A DNA stretch of 26,152 nt from a virus. The stretch covers positions 86,261 through 112,412 of the IMG/VR virus record IMGVR_UViG_3300035660_000003. The stretch is one strand, 5' to 3'. Shown here piece by piece: positions 16,392 through 22,548 of the stretch. The first letter of the stretch is position 1. Every line of letters starts with the position of its first letter. The notes under the pieces are model-generated. The model had not been told where the DNA came from. It searched no databases and saw nothing but the letters and a program-made list of their open reading frames with translations. Both the position numbers and the translations under genes were made by a program.

Positions 16392-16790
16392 ATGAAAGTA
16401 ATAATAGAATTTGATTCGGGTGGAACATGTCACCTGATGCGTGACGGAAAACAAATAGGCGAAACATTATTCATGGAACATAGAACCCAAATAACTATTA
16501 CAGATGCGAATGTTGACGAAGAATTTCAGAGGAAAGGATATGGACGGATTATGTTAAAAGCTATAATGCGATATGCTCAAGAAAAAATGAAACCAATTTA
16601 TCTCTATTCACTTGAGGATGCCGTCCCATTTTATGAAGCACTTGGTTTTTGCCGAATAAAGAAATGGACTGGCACGTGTGAGATTTTCATTAAAAATTTG
16701 AATCCTGAGAAACCCAAAGAAAAACAAATAGACGACACGGACATGATTTGGATTCCAAAGGGGAAGAAAAAGGCTACAGTTTATATCTAG
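16392..16790 (+). CDS. GNAT-family N-acetyltransferase
   Basis: Acetyl-CoA dependent acetyltransferase of 132 residues. TDANVDEEFQRKGYGRIMLKAI contains motif A (Q/RxxGxG as QRKGYG, about residues 51-56), which binds the CoA pyrophosphate. PFYEALGFCRIKKW near residues 77-90 is the usual FYExxGF motif B. The strand order fits a compact GNAT. The C-terminal ~30 residues (rich in Lys and Pro) are an extension without recognisable fold. The substrate cannot be predicted. It is the first gene of a plus-strand pair in an otherwise minus-strand region; its TAG stop touches the GTG start of the next gene, so the two are probably translated together. Confidence 0.88.
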   Translation: MKVIIEFDSGGTCHLMRDGKQIGETLFMEHRTQITITDANVDEEFQRKGYGRIMLKAIMRYAQEKMKPIYLYSLEDAVPFYEALGFCRIKKWTGTCEIFIKNLNPEKPKEKQIDDTDMIWIPKGKKKATVYI

Positions 16791-17258
16791 GTGAAACGTG
16801 TGCAGGTATTCATTAGATTGAAAGTTGGACAGGAAGAAAGGTTATCTAAAACTTTGAATTATACTTATGTTCCAGAGTCATCAATTAAAGTGAAGGTCTT
16901 ACCTGTTCCTGAATTTATTAAAGATGCCGTTTGTAAATCCTGTAAACAGCCAGCAAAATTCATGTTGGAAGATATGACTTTGACCTGTCAACCTTGTCTG
17001 GAACAAATCCTAAAATCGGTTTCAACATTGGAAAAGAAAGAAGATACGCTTGTGCCGTTGACCGAGGAAACCCTTGCAAAAATGAAGTTTGAATGGTCAA
17101 CCGAACGTGAACGTTGGTATTCAATTCGTGGAATTGGACTAAAACCTAAGAATATGAAAGACTTTTTGGAAGTCATTAAAAAGGTCTTTATAGGTGGACA
17201 ATTTCTAGTTTGCGAAGCAGATTATAATAAGGACAAAAAAGAACTCCAGATAAGTTAA
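16791..17258 (+). CDS. Zinc-ribbon protein of unknown function
   Basis: A 155-residue protein that I do not recognise. The N-terminal ~35 residues form a strand-rich segment (VQVFIRLKVGQE). A zinc ribbon follows, with C48/C51 and C66/C69 spaced by 14 residues. After a charged linker, the C-terminal part has mixed strand and helix (WSTERERWYSIRGIGLK, then FLEVIKKVFIGGQFLVCEAD). The GTG start follows the TAG stop of the GNAT gene with no gap, which points to reinitiation. The tight pairing suggests a partner or substrate of the acetyltransferase, but this is inference. It ends 8 bases before the convergent HNH gene. Confidence 0.7.
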   Translation: MKRVQVFIRLKVGQEERLSKTLNYTYVPESSIKVKVLPVPEFIKDAVCKSCKQPAKFMLEDMTLTCQPCLEQILKSVSTLEKKEDTLVPLTEETLAKMKFEWSTERERWYSIRGIGLKPKNMKDFLEVIKKVFIGGQFLVCEADYNKDKKELQIS

Positions 17259-17266
17259 ATATTCCT

Positions 17267-17836
17267 TCATTCTTTATTTTCATGCCGTTTTATCCAATTG
17301 CAATTAGCACAGAGAAGTTGATAGTTCTTTGAACCGCTTTTCAGTTGTTCAAGAACATAAATATAAAATCTTTTTGGACTACCAAATGATTTTATTTCTT
17401 TACATCCGCCACCGCTAATGTGGTCTATCTGTAAACATCTAATATCTGAACAACCATTAGAGACAAGACAACTAGGATTGTTACACTTATTGCCGAGAAG
17501 TTCGAATATTTGCCCCCTCAATTGGGCGTATTCCATCTGATGTTTCTTGTTTATTTTTTCTTTGTTTTTGTTATAGTGAGCACGTATTAAATTTATGTGT
17601 TCTTCATAATATTTCTTGGCGTGTATTTTCTGTTCCTCTTTGTGTTTTTCATAATATTTTTTTCTCCACGCTTTGATTTTTTCTTTGTTTTTATTATAGT
17701 ATTTTCGTGCAGATTTGTTAGCAGATTCCTTGTGCTGCAAATAATATTCATGATTTCTCATCATGATTTCTTTTTTGTGTTTTTGATAGTATTTTCGAAC
17801 AGTTTCTCGGTGTTTTTCATTTTTGACATTCATCAT
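17267..17836 (-). CDS. HNH endonuclease with 15-residue repeats (diverged paralogue)
   Basis: HNH nuclease of 189 residues. Its N-terminus is the clearest example of the repeat array: paired tyrosines at 16/17, 31/32, 46/47, 61/62 and 76/77, exactly 15 residues apart, in units such as RKYYNKNKEKIKAW, plus a shortened last unit near Y88. The nuclease core is diverged from the other three: LLGNKCNNPSC, LQIDHISGGGCKE and LLCANCNWIKRHE, without the NPPKC loop and the closing CPH. The ATG at 17836 has GTGA about 7 bases upstream, and a promoter lies at 17869-17884. It is monocistronic and converges on the GNAT operon. Likely selfish, from an older branch of the family. Confidence 0.85.
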   Translation of the reverse strand: MMNVKNEKHRETVRKYYQKHKKEIMMRNHEYYLQHKESANKSARKYYNKNKEKIKAWRKKYYEKHKEEQKIHAKKYYEEHINLIRAHYNKNKEKINKKHQMEYAQLRGQIFELLGNKCNNPSCLVSNGCSDIRCLQIDHISGGGCKEIKSFGSPKRFYIYVLEQLKSGSKNYQLLCANCNWIKRHENKE

Positions 17837-17868
17837 ATTGATTTCACATAAATGATAAGAAAAACAAC

Positions 17869-17884
17869 TATATAAATTTTTCTG
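17869..17884 (-). promoter_or_regulatory. BRE/TATA promoter of the HNH gene at 17267-17836
   Basis: Minus-strand CAGAAAAATTTATATA fits the consensus. The expected start is near 17846, leaving a ~10-base leader with GTGA before the ATG. Confidence 0.6.
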
Positions 17885-17903
17885 TTTTCTTTATCATGTT
17901 TTG

Positions 17904-18305
17904 TTAATCGTTGAGGAAATCGAGAATTTCTTTTAGTGTTATTAGATTGATTAGGATTTGAAGCAATTCTTCGTCTTTCTGATACATTAAGGATGAAGTC
18001 AATTTGATGATTAATTCATCGATTTTCTTATAACTAATAGGCAAATTGATTTGGAACAGGTCTAACATAACTGCTTTGGCATAGTCCGATTTTGCTTCTA
18101 AAATTTCTTGTAATTGTTTAGACGATAGGTCGGATAGAAGATTCAATATATTGGATTTCCGAGAAAATGTAATTGGAACTTTTATTCCAATCAAAACTTC
18201 TATTTCTGTTGATATTCGTCCTTTTACTTTTTTCAATACTTTTTCTAAAATTGTAAATAGGACACCTATCGATGAACCAAACTTATACTTCTTACTGGGA
18301 GACAT
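17904..18305 (-). CDS. Unknown helical protein
   Basis: A 133-residue protein that I do not recognise. It has a basic N-terminus (MSPSKKYKFGSS), then mainly amphipathic helices rich in Leu, Ile and Lys (LLSDLSSKQLQEILEAKSD, then DELIIKLTSSLMYQKDEELL). No cysteines, membrane span or catalytic motif are visible. A short segment (DYAKAVMLDLF) faintly resembles FEKAVAVEFFALH of the 85-residue membrane protein between mcm and polB, too weak to claim kinship. It has its own promoter at 18336-18351, and the predicted leader is only about 8 bases. It lies between nuclease and structural genes; a regulatory or assembly role would be a guess. Confidence 0.6.
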   Translation of the reverse strand: MSPSKKYKFGSSIGVLFTILEKVLKKVKGRISTEIEVLIGIKVPITFSRKSNILNLLSDLSSKQLQEILEAKSDYAKAVMLDLFQINLPISYKKIDELIIKLTSSLMYQKDEELLQILINLITLKEILDFLND

Positions 18306-18335
18306 AATTACTTCATTATTAATGAGGAGTTCGGG

Positions 18336-18351
18336 TATAAAAAGGTTATGG
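18336..18351 (-). promoter_or_regulatory. BRE/TATA promoter of the 133-residue protein gene
   Basis: Minus-strand CCATAACCTTTTTATA fits the consensus. Its BRE half contains the TAA stop (18348-18346) of the preceding gene. The expected start is near 18313. Confidence 0.65.
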
Positions 18352-18669
18352 TGAATGTGATGACGATTCTTCTTTCTTTTTTATTGTAAGTATTACATGT
18401 TCTCCCGACTTAATGATTACTACAGATTTCTCTATATCGACTGATTTCATATATTGTTTATTGGAAATTATTGTTAATGTTTTTGGTTTTCCAGTTTTGG
18501 GGTCAATCCGCACTTCGCCAGTTTTTTTATCGACATCCCAAAGAATAATTTTAACGTTTATTATTCTAGGTGAAATTTTTTCTTCCTCTCCCTTAATTCT
18601 AATTGTTTCTTCATCTACGTCGGCATGGAAAAGTTCTATTCCGCCTTTTCCTTCATTTGTTCTTCTCAA
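18346..18669 (-). CDS. Small beta-rich protein of unknown function
   Basis: A 107-residue, highly charged protein that I do not recognise. It has alternating strands (PRIINVKIILWDVDKKTGEV, LTIISNKQYM, EKSVVIIKSGEHVILTIKKK) and a Ser/His/Pro tail, so a small beta domain is likely. The start is TTG at 18669: GGGG lies 8 bases upstream and a TATA element at 18703-18718 places transcription just before it. No ATG gives a better start. It sits at the boundary with the structural block and could be a minor virion or regulatory protein. Confidence 0.6.
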   Translation of the reverse strand: MRRTNEGKGGIELFHADVDEETIRIKGEEEKISPRIINVKIILWDVDKKTGEVRIDPKTGKPKTLTIISNKQYMKSVDIEKSVVIIKSGEHVILTIKKKEESSSHSP

Positions 18670-18702
18670 GACTTATTCCCCAAAATATAAAATGAATCCT
18701 AA

Positions 18703-18718
18703 TATTTAAACCTTACGG
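18703..18718 (-). promoter_or_regulatory. BRE/TATA promoter of the 107-residue protein gene
   Basis: Minus-strand CCGTAAGGTTTAAATA fits the consensus. The expected start near 18680 leaves a leader carrying GGGG ahead of the TTG start. Confidence 0.6.
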
Positions 18719-18748
18719 CAATAAATAAAGATGAAGAAACTGGAATGA

Positions 18749-19096
18749 CTAGATTACTTGGTCTTCCCAGTCCATTTTGACTGTATAATTGCCTGCCGTT
18801 ATTGCTGGAACAACCCAAGCCAAAGTCAATAGTCCTGTGGCTTGACTATAATGACCTGCATCGAATGCTTGGTCATTTACCAAGACCGTGCTATCTATCA
18901 CTAAGTCTGTTACGAAAGCCGCTGGCAGTTTACCTGTATCTTCATCAAGAACTGTTGCAGTATAGGTAACGTTATCGCCTTCATATCCTGAAGCAACGTC
19001 TAACTCTTCATTTGTTACAACTACTGTCAGAATTGCTCCTACTTCGAATGCATGTCCAGTTGATTCATCACCAATATATTTAGTGCCGATTGGCAT
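18749..19096 (-). CDS. Ig-like virion/appendage protein (uninterrupted)
   Basis: A 115-residue beta-sandwich protein. Residues 30-113 form one Ig-like domain: NVTYTATVLDEDTGKLP, then LVNDQAFDAGHYSQATGLL, ending YTVKMDWEDQ. The same sequence pattern occurs, in two pieces, in the next protein upstream (19131-20711), where a large domain interrupts it after the position equivalent to D68. The ATG at 19096 is preceded by AGGTGA with 7-base spacing, a strong ribosome binding site. Its promoter (19132-19147) overlaps the stop codon of the upstream gene, so it can be made independently. Likely a small decoration or tail-fibre-associated protein. Confidence 0.7.
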   Translation of the reverse strand: MPIGTKYIGDESTGHAFEVGAILTVVVTNEELDVASGYEGDNVTYTATVLDEDTGKLPAAFVTDLVIDSTVLVNDQAFDAGHYSQATGLLTLAWVVPAITAGNYTVKMDWEDQVI

Positions 19097-19130
19097 TTCT
19101 TATTCACCTTACATTATAAACATCAAAAGA

Positions 19131-20711
19131 CTATTTAAATCTTTTCTTTAATAATAACAAAATTTGTTGTAGAATGCCCGTCTTTTTCTTCTTTGCACTT
19201 GCTAACCGACTCATACTTTCTGGGTAAAATGTCTGGTCTTCCCAATCTAGTTCGATTATATAATTGCCATGTTCGTGTGGAACGATAAAAACTAATGCTA
19301 ATTCTCCTGTTTCTTGGTCATAAACATCCGAAGTGAGAAGTTGGTCGTCAATCAAGACCGTAACACTTTCAGCAGTATATTCCGCATAAATGCTGAAAGT
19401 AGCATCATTTTCATTATAACCACAATCTTCAAGTGGGTCTGGATAATCTCCAGTATAAGTTAAACTCTTCGTATAAATTGGACCACCCCAGTCAAAATAG
19501 TAAGTATTGTATTTGGTTTCACCAGCACTAACATATTCATTCCAAATTGTAAGAATGTAGTCTCCAGCAAGTAGATAGATTGCCGAAGCAAAATCAAATT
19601 GAATCCAGTCGGGACTTGTATTGGTAATTGCGATTTCTTCAGTTTGCCCCATTAAATTTCCATCCATATCATAAATGGCACATTTGGTTTTCACGCCCGT
19701 TGGTGCTGACCCACCCCTACACAAATATACCATAATATCAGTTACATAACCGTTTATTTCTAATTCGAAAGGACAACCCTCAATAGTATTTCCATAATTT
19801 AGAGGATGCTCTCCTATATTTGTTTTCCCAAACTTTGCTGTAGCAACGGCTATCAAATCAACCATAAAATCCTCTGGTAATACATTAGCATCACTATCAA
19901 GAACGGTTGCCGTGTAAGTTACTTCGTCATTTTCATATCCTTCATCAACAGATAAGTCTTCCTCACCCACAACCACCTCTTTAACTCTAAATCCGCCCAA
20001 AAGTTTAGTATCTAAAGTCCCTAGTAATTCAGTTATTGTTCTATTAATCGCTTTGGTTCTACTGTAACTGTCTAATCCGCCCAAATATTCCGTTACCGTT
20101 ATGGAATGAGCAATGAATTCTTTCAGGTCTAAATTTTCAATGTCACAATCTCCATAAAAATTATAATTATGTCCACTGTTCCAAGTGTTGCAAACAAAAA
20201 TGTAACGGAAATTATGGTTTGCATGCAGAGTAAGGCTTAACGTTGCTAAAAGAGTTGTTCGTGCTGAATTACTATAAACTTCACATGTTAAAGCTGTTCC
20301 AGTTTTTTGAACCGTTAGGTAATACATTGTTCCATCAGTAATTGTGTAAGGTGACGTTGAATAATAAACATGATTATAGATTTCACTTAAATAAATCCCT
20401 TCGATTCCATCACCAGTTTTGTAAATTTCTACGTCAATATATGTTTTGCTTGCATCGTATAAGCCTTTAGCGTCATCTACTTCGTTACTTAGCATCCAAA
20501 CATTGGCTTGACGGTAATTTTGTCCACTCACAGCCTTAACATCAATTTTATGTTTAAAATCCGTGAAGTGTCCAGCACCCATATCCCTCTTAAAATAACA
20601 ATCTTCATTCCGATAATCTTGAAAATCGACATGGTTAGTCCCCACTACTGCAATGTGATTATTATCGTCTTTTTCAACCCAATAGGCTTGACTGAAATCT
20701 TCAACAGTCAT
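19131..20711 (-). CDS. Large appendage protein: ConA-like domain plus split Ig-like domain
   Basis: A 526-residue beta-rich structural protein. Residues 1-195 resemble a concanavalin-like lectin/glucanase fold (DFKHKIDVKAVSGQ, TMYYLTVQKTGTALTCEVYS). Residues 203-240 hold two copies of a short ITVTEYLGGLDSYSR-like repeat, common as a linker in surface proteins. Residues 243-288 are the first half of an Ig-like domain, and 448-495 the second half (VTVLIDDQLL, ELALVFIVP, YIIELDWEDQTF). Between them, residues 289-447 form an inserted domain like those in which strands such as VKTKCAIYDMDGNLMGQTEE lead to LAGDYILTIW. The C-terminus is basic with a short hydrophobic stretch. The ATG overlaps the upstream stop as ATGA. 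It probably forms part of the host-binding apparatus; the exact location is unknown. Confidence 0.75.
   Translation of the reverse strand: MTVEDFSQAYWVEKDDNNHIAVVGTNHVDFQDYRNEDCYFKRDMGAGHFTDFKHKIDVKAVSGQNYRQANVWMLSNEVDDAKGLYDASKTYIDVEIYKTGDGIEGIYLSEIYNHVYYSTSPYTITDGTMYYLTVQKTGTALTCEVYSNSARTTLLATLSLTLHANHNFRYIFVCNTWNSGHNYNFYGDCDIENLDLKEFIAHSITVTEYLGGLDSYSRTKAINRTITELLGTLDTKLLGGFRVKEVVVGEEDLSVDEGYENDEVTYTATVLDSDANVLPEDFMVDLIAVATAKFGKTNIGEHPLNYGNTIEGCPFELEINGYVTDIMVYLCRGGSAPTGVKTKCAIYDMDGNLMGQTEEIAITNTSPDWIQFDFASAIYLLAGDYILTIWNEYVSAGETKYNTYYFDWGGPIYTKSLTYTGDYPDPLEDCGYNENDATFSIYAEYTAESVTVLIDDQLLTSDVYDQETGELALVFIVPHEHGNYIIELDWEDQTFYPESMSRLASAKKKKTGILQQILLLLKKRFK
19132..19147 (-). promoter_or_regulatory. 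BRE/TATA promoter of the Ig-like protein gene
   Basis: Minus-strand AGAAAAGATTTAAATA fits the consensus. The final bases of the TATA box form the TAG stop (19133-19131) of the appendage protein gene. The expected start is near 19109. Confidence 0.65.
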
Positions 20712-21580
20712 TCTTTAACCATCTCCTTATCTCCGCCACCATTAACATATAAATATAGTTTAGGTTCTGTTGAACGACATGCGACTAGATGAAACCAAGA
20801 ACCAACGACAATGGTAGTCCCGCCTTCAATTGCCTTTCCACCAGTCCCTTGTTCATGACAATATGCTTTGGGGGTAGCACCATAAGTAAATAAAGCATAT
20901 CCAGTATATGGAGAAGTCGCCAGACGTTTATCAATAGGGTGTCTATATGAAGTCAAGAGGTCAGGGTTTATCCACGCTTCTATAGTAAATGGTCCTGTTC
21001 CCACATTTAAATTATTCCCACAATTCACATAACCAGTTAAATCAAAGTCCTGTGCACCATCTATCTTACCAGAGGTTGTAACTACTGGCTTATTGGCTGC
21101 AATCTTTGTTCCATCTGCATTGTTTGTAGTGCTATCAGCTATTAAACTTGTAGTTTTATCTCGCATGTGCTGAACCATTTTGAAGTTAGCATCCCAAACA
21201 GCCATTGCGGGAGTTGATTCTGTGTCACCAACATAATCCGTATTGTCAGCGTGAGCATGGTCATAGTATAAATATAGGTCTGTATTGCCTATATCTGTTA
21301 CTGATGGAACTTTAACCCATAACCAAGCCTTTTCGTTAGCATCGTCCCACTTATCTATTTCAACATAGCATTGGGTAGTTCCGTCACTTATTGTAACGGC
21401 AATCTTTAATCTATTAGCATCACTTGTTAATTCATCAAAAATAAAACTGATGTCTTCAGCATTATATCCAGATGAAGTAGATAGATAAAGAAGAATTGGA
21501 AAGTTAGTTAAATCTGCGGTTATGTCTCCAGCATCTACTGTAAGTTTTACCCGTTTAGCCCAACCACTAAGCCAAGCCAT
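20708..21580 (-). CDS. DUF2341-LamG appendage protein, LamG truncated
   Basis: A 290-residue structural protein. Residues 5-125 match the DUF2341 type of beta domain (WLSGWAKRVKLTVDAGDI, LYLYYDHAHADN), and 130-290 a LamG/ConA-like lectin domain (GKIDGAQDFDLTGYVNCG, PFTIEAWINPD). In this arrangement LamG normally continues 30-40 residues past LYLYVNG to close the sandwich. Here it ends after nine further residues in a Gly/Lys/Glu tail whose codons double as the purine-rich ribosome binding region of the next gene. The start ATG has GAGGT 7 bases upstream. A promoter is not convincing; it is probably cotranscribed with the gene at 21621-22193. Likely glycan binding at the particle tip. Confidence 0.75.
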   Translation of the reverse strand: MAWLSGWAKRVKLTVDAGDITADLTNFPILLYLSTSSGYNAEDISFIFDELTSDANRLKIAVTISDGTTQCYVEIDKWDDANEKAWLWVKVPSVTDIGNTDLYLYYDHAHADNTDYVGDTESTPAMAVWDANFKMVQHMRDKTTSLIADSTTNNADGTKIAANKPVVTTSGKIDGAQDFDLTGYVNCGNNLNVGTGPFTIEAWINPDLLTSYRHPIDKRLATSPYTGYALFTYGATPKAYCHEQGTGGKAIEGGTTIVVGSWFHLVACRSTEPKLYLYVNGGGDKEMVKE

Positions 21581-21620
21581 TTATTATACCTCATGTTTAG
21601 AGAATGTTATAATTATGATT

Positions 21621-22193
21621 TTACGCACTACCTTGTTTGACTTGACATTTGCAGGTCATTGTTAAAGTGTCACCATTATCCCAGTTCATTGACTCAGCCG
21701 CAAATGTTTGTCTAAAGAGCATAGTATCAGTTGTGCCTGCCGCATCCTTGAAAACTCCAACTTCAGTAATTGCTTGTGTGCCAGTCAATCCAGCATCATT
21801 TGCTTGTGAGAATATTACAACCCATTGTGACGTATCATAAGTGCATCCCGCATCAATTTTAACAATAGTTCCCGTGCATAATGCTCCGCCCAATCTTGAT
21901 TTTTGTGTTCCTAATACTCTGTCTCCAACTACTGCTCCGCCAGTTCCAGTTCCAATACCTATATAATCAAATGCGGTATCACCAATATCTTTCGCCATCA
22001 ATCCAGCAACAATCCGCATTCCATCATAAGTGATACAGTTACGTGGTTTCAAATGCAGTTTCTTCAATAGTCTATTCCAACGAGTATTAGACTTATATTG
22101 TTTGATTATTTTGCCATTCTTATCTCTATGAACCCATTCAATCTCATCGATTATTTCAAACTTTCTTTCATGTATTATCATTTTCATCACCAT
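21621..22193 (-). CDS. Tail-associated structural protein
   Basis: A 190-residue protein of a type common in phage tail/appendage modules. The N-terminal ~50 residues are charged (KFEIIDEIEWVHRDKNGKI). A conserved-looking core follows: MRIVAGLMAKDIGDTAFDYI, then GIGTGTGGAVVGDRVLGTQ, then AITEVGVFKDAAGTTDTMLF and RQTFAAESMNWDNGDTLTMT. Such GIGTG...TEVGLF patterns are familiar in uncharacterised phage structural proteins. The start is uncertain: ATGs at 22193, 22187 and 22181 are in frame. The promoter at 22210-22225 predicts transcription near 22187, so a leaderless start at 22187, or 22181 behind GGTGA, may be the real one. It lies between the portal and LamG genes, which supports a virion role. 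Confidence 0.7.
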   Translation of the reverse strand: MVMKMIIHERKFEIIDEIEWVHRDKNGKIIKQYKSNTRWNRLLKKLHLKPRNCITYDGMRIVAGLMAKDIGDTAFDYIGIGTGTGGAVVGDRVLGTQKSRLGGALCTGTIVKIDAGCTYDTSQWVVIFSQANDAGLTGTQAITEVGVFKDAAGTTDTMLFRQTFAAESMNWDNGDTLTMTCKCQVKQGSA

Positions 22194-22209
22194 TTTAATT
22201 GTATTCGCA

Positions 22210-22225
22210 TATTTAAAGATTATGG
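22210..22225 (-). promoter_or_regulatory. BRE/TATA promoter of the appendage operon
   Basis: Minus-strand CCATAATCTTTAAATA fits the consensus. It contains the TAA stop (22222-22220) of the preceding gene. The expected start near 22187 coincides with an in-frame ATG. Confidence 0.65.
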
Positions 22226-22543
22226 AACTCTCACAATTACCCGAAAGTCTGCCGAAATTTTCGTGTTAAGAGGAGTCATTCTAGTTAATATTGGTTTCCA
22301 GATTGCTTTAACGGCAACTACTTCGTCTGGATTCATATGTTGCACCACTCTAGGTTCAAATGAAAGGTCTGCATCACTCGCAATGAATAAGATGTCAGAC
22401 AATTCATATCTTGAAATGTTTTTGACGTAAATTGTAGTTTCATATGTTTGACCTGCCAAAATAGGTTCATCGGTTTTAATTTCAGTAATTACTTGTTTTA
22501 AGTCAGCATCTTTATATACGATGAAATATGGATAATATGGCAT
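22220..22543 (-). CDS. Small Ig-like structural protein
   Basis: A 107-residue beta-sandwich protein. The segments ILAGQTYETTIYVKNISRYE, LSFEPRVVQHMNPDEVVAVK and NTKISADFRVIV resemble the strand order of Ig/fibronectin-like domains used in phage neck, decoration or tail proteins. The ATG lies 5 bases after the portal stop, and the portal's final codons supply GGTGAG as ribosome binding site about 9 bases upstream. It is therefore translated from the portal message. Position right after the portal suggests a head or neck component, but no specific family is recognised. Confidence 0.65.
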   Translation of the reverse strand: MPYYPYFIVYKDADLKQVITEIKTDEPILAGQTYETTIYVKNISRYELSDILFIASDADLSFEPRVVQHMNPDEVVAVKAIWKPILTRMTPLNTKISADFRVIVRVP

Positions 22544-22548
22544 TTCTA

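Noticed and set aside
17597-17851. Plus-strand hydrophobic frame resembling a membrane protein
   Set aside because: It is antisense to the Lys/Tyr repeat array of an HNH gene, so apparent hydrophobicity is a codon artefact.
20700-20720. Programmed frameshift joining the LamG and 526-residue proteins
   Set aside because: No slippery heptamer precedes the overlap, and the downstream gene has a normal ATG with a purine-rich site; ordinary translational coupling explains it.
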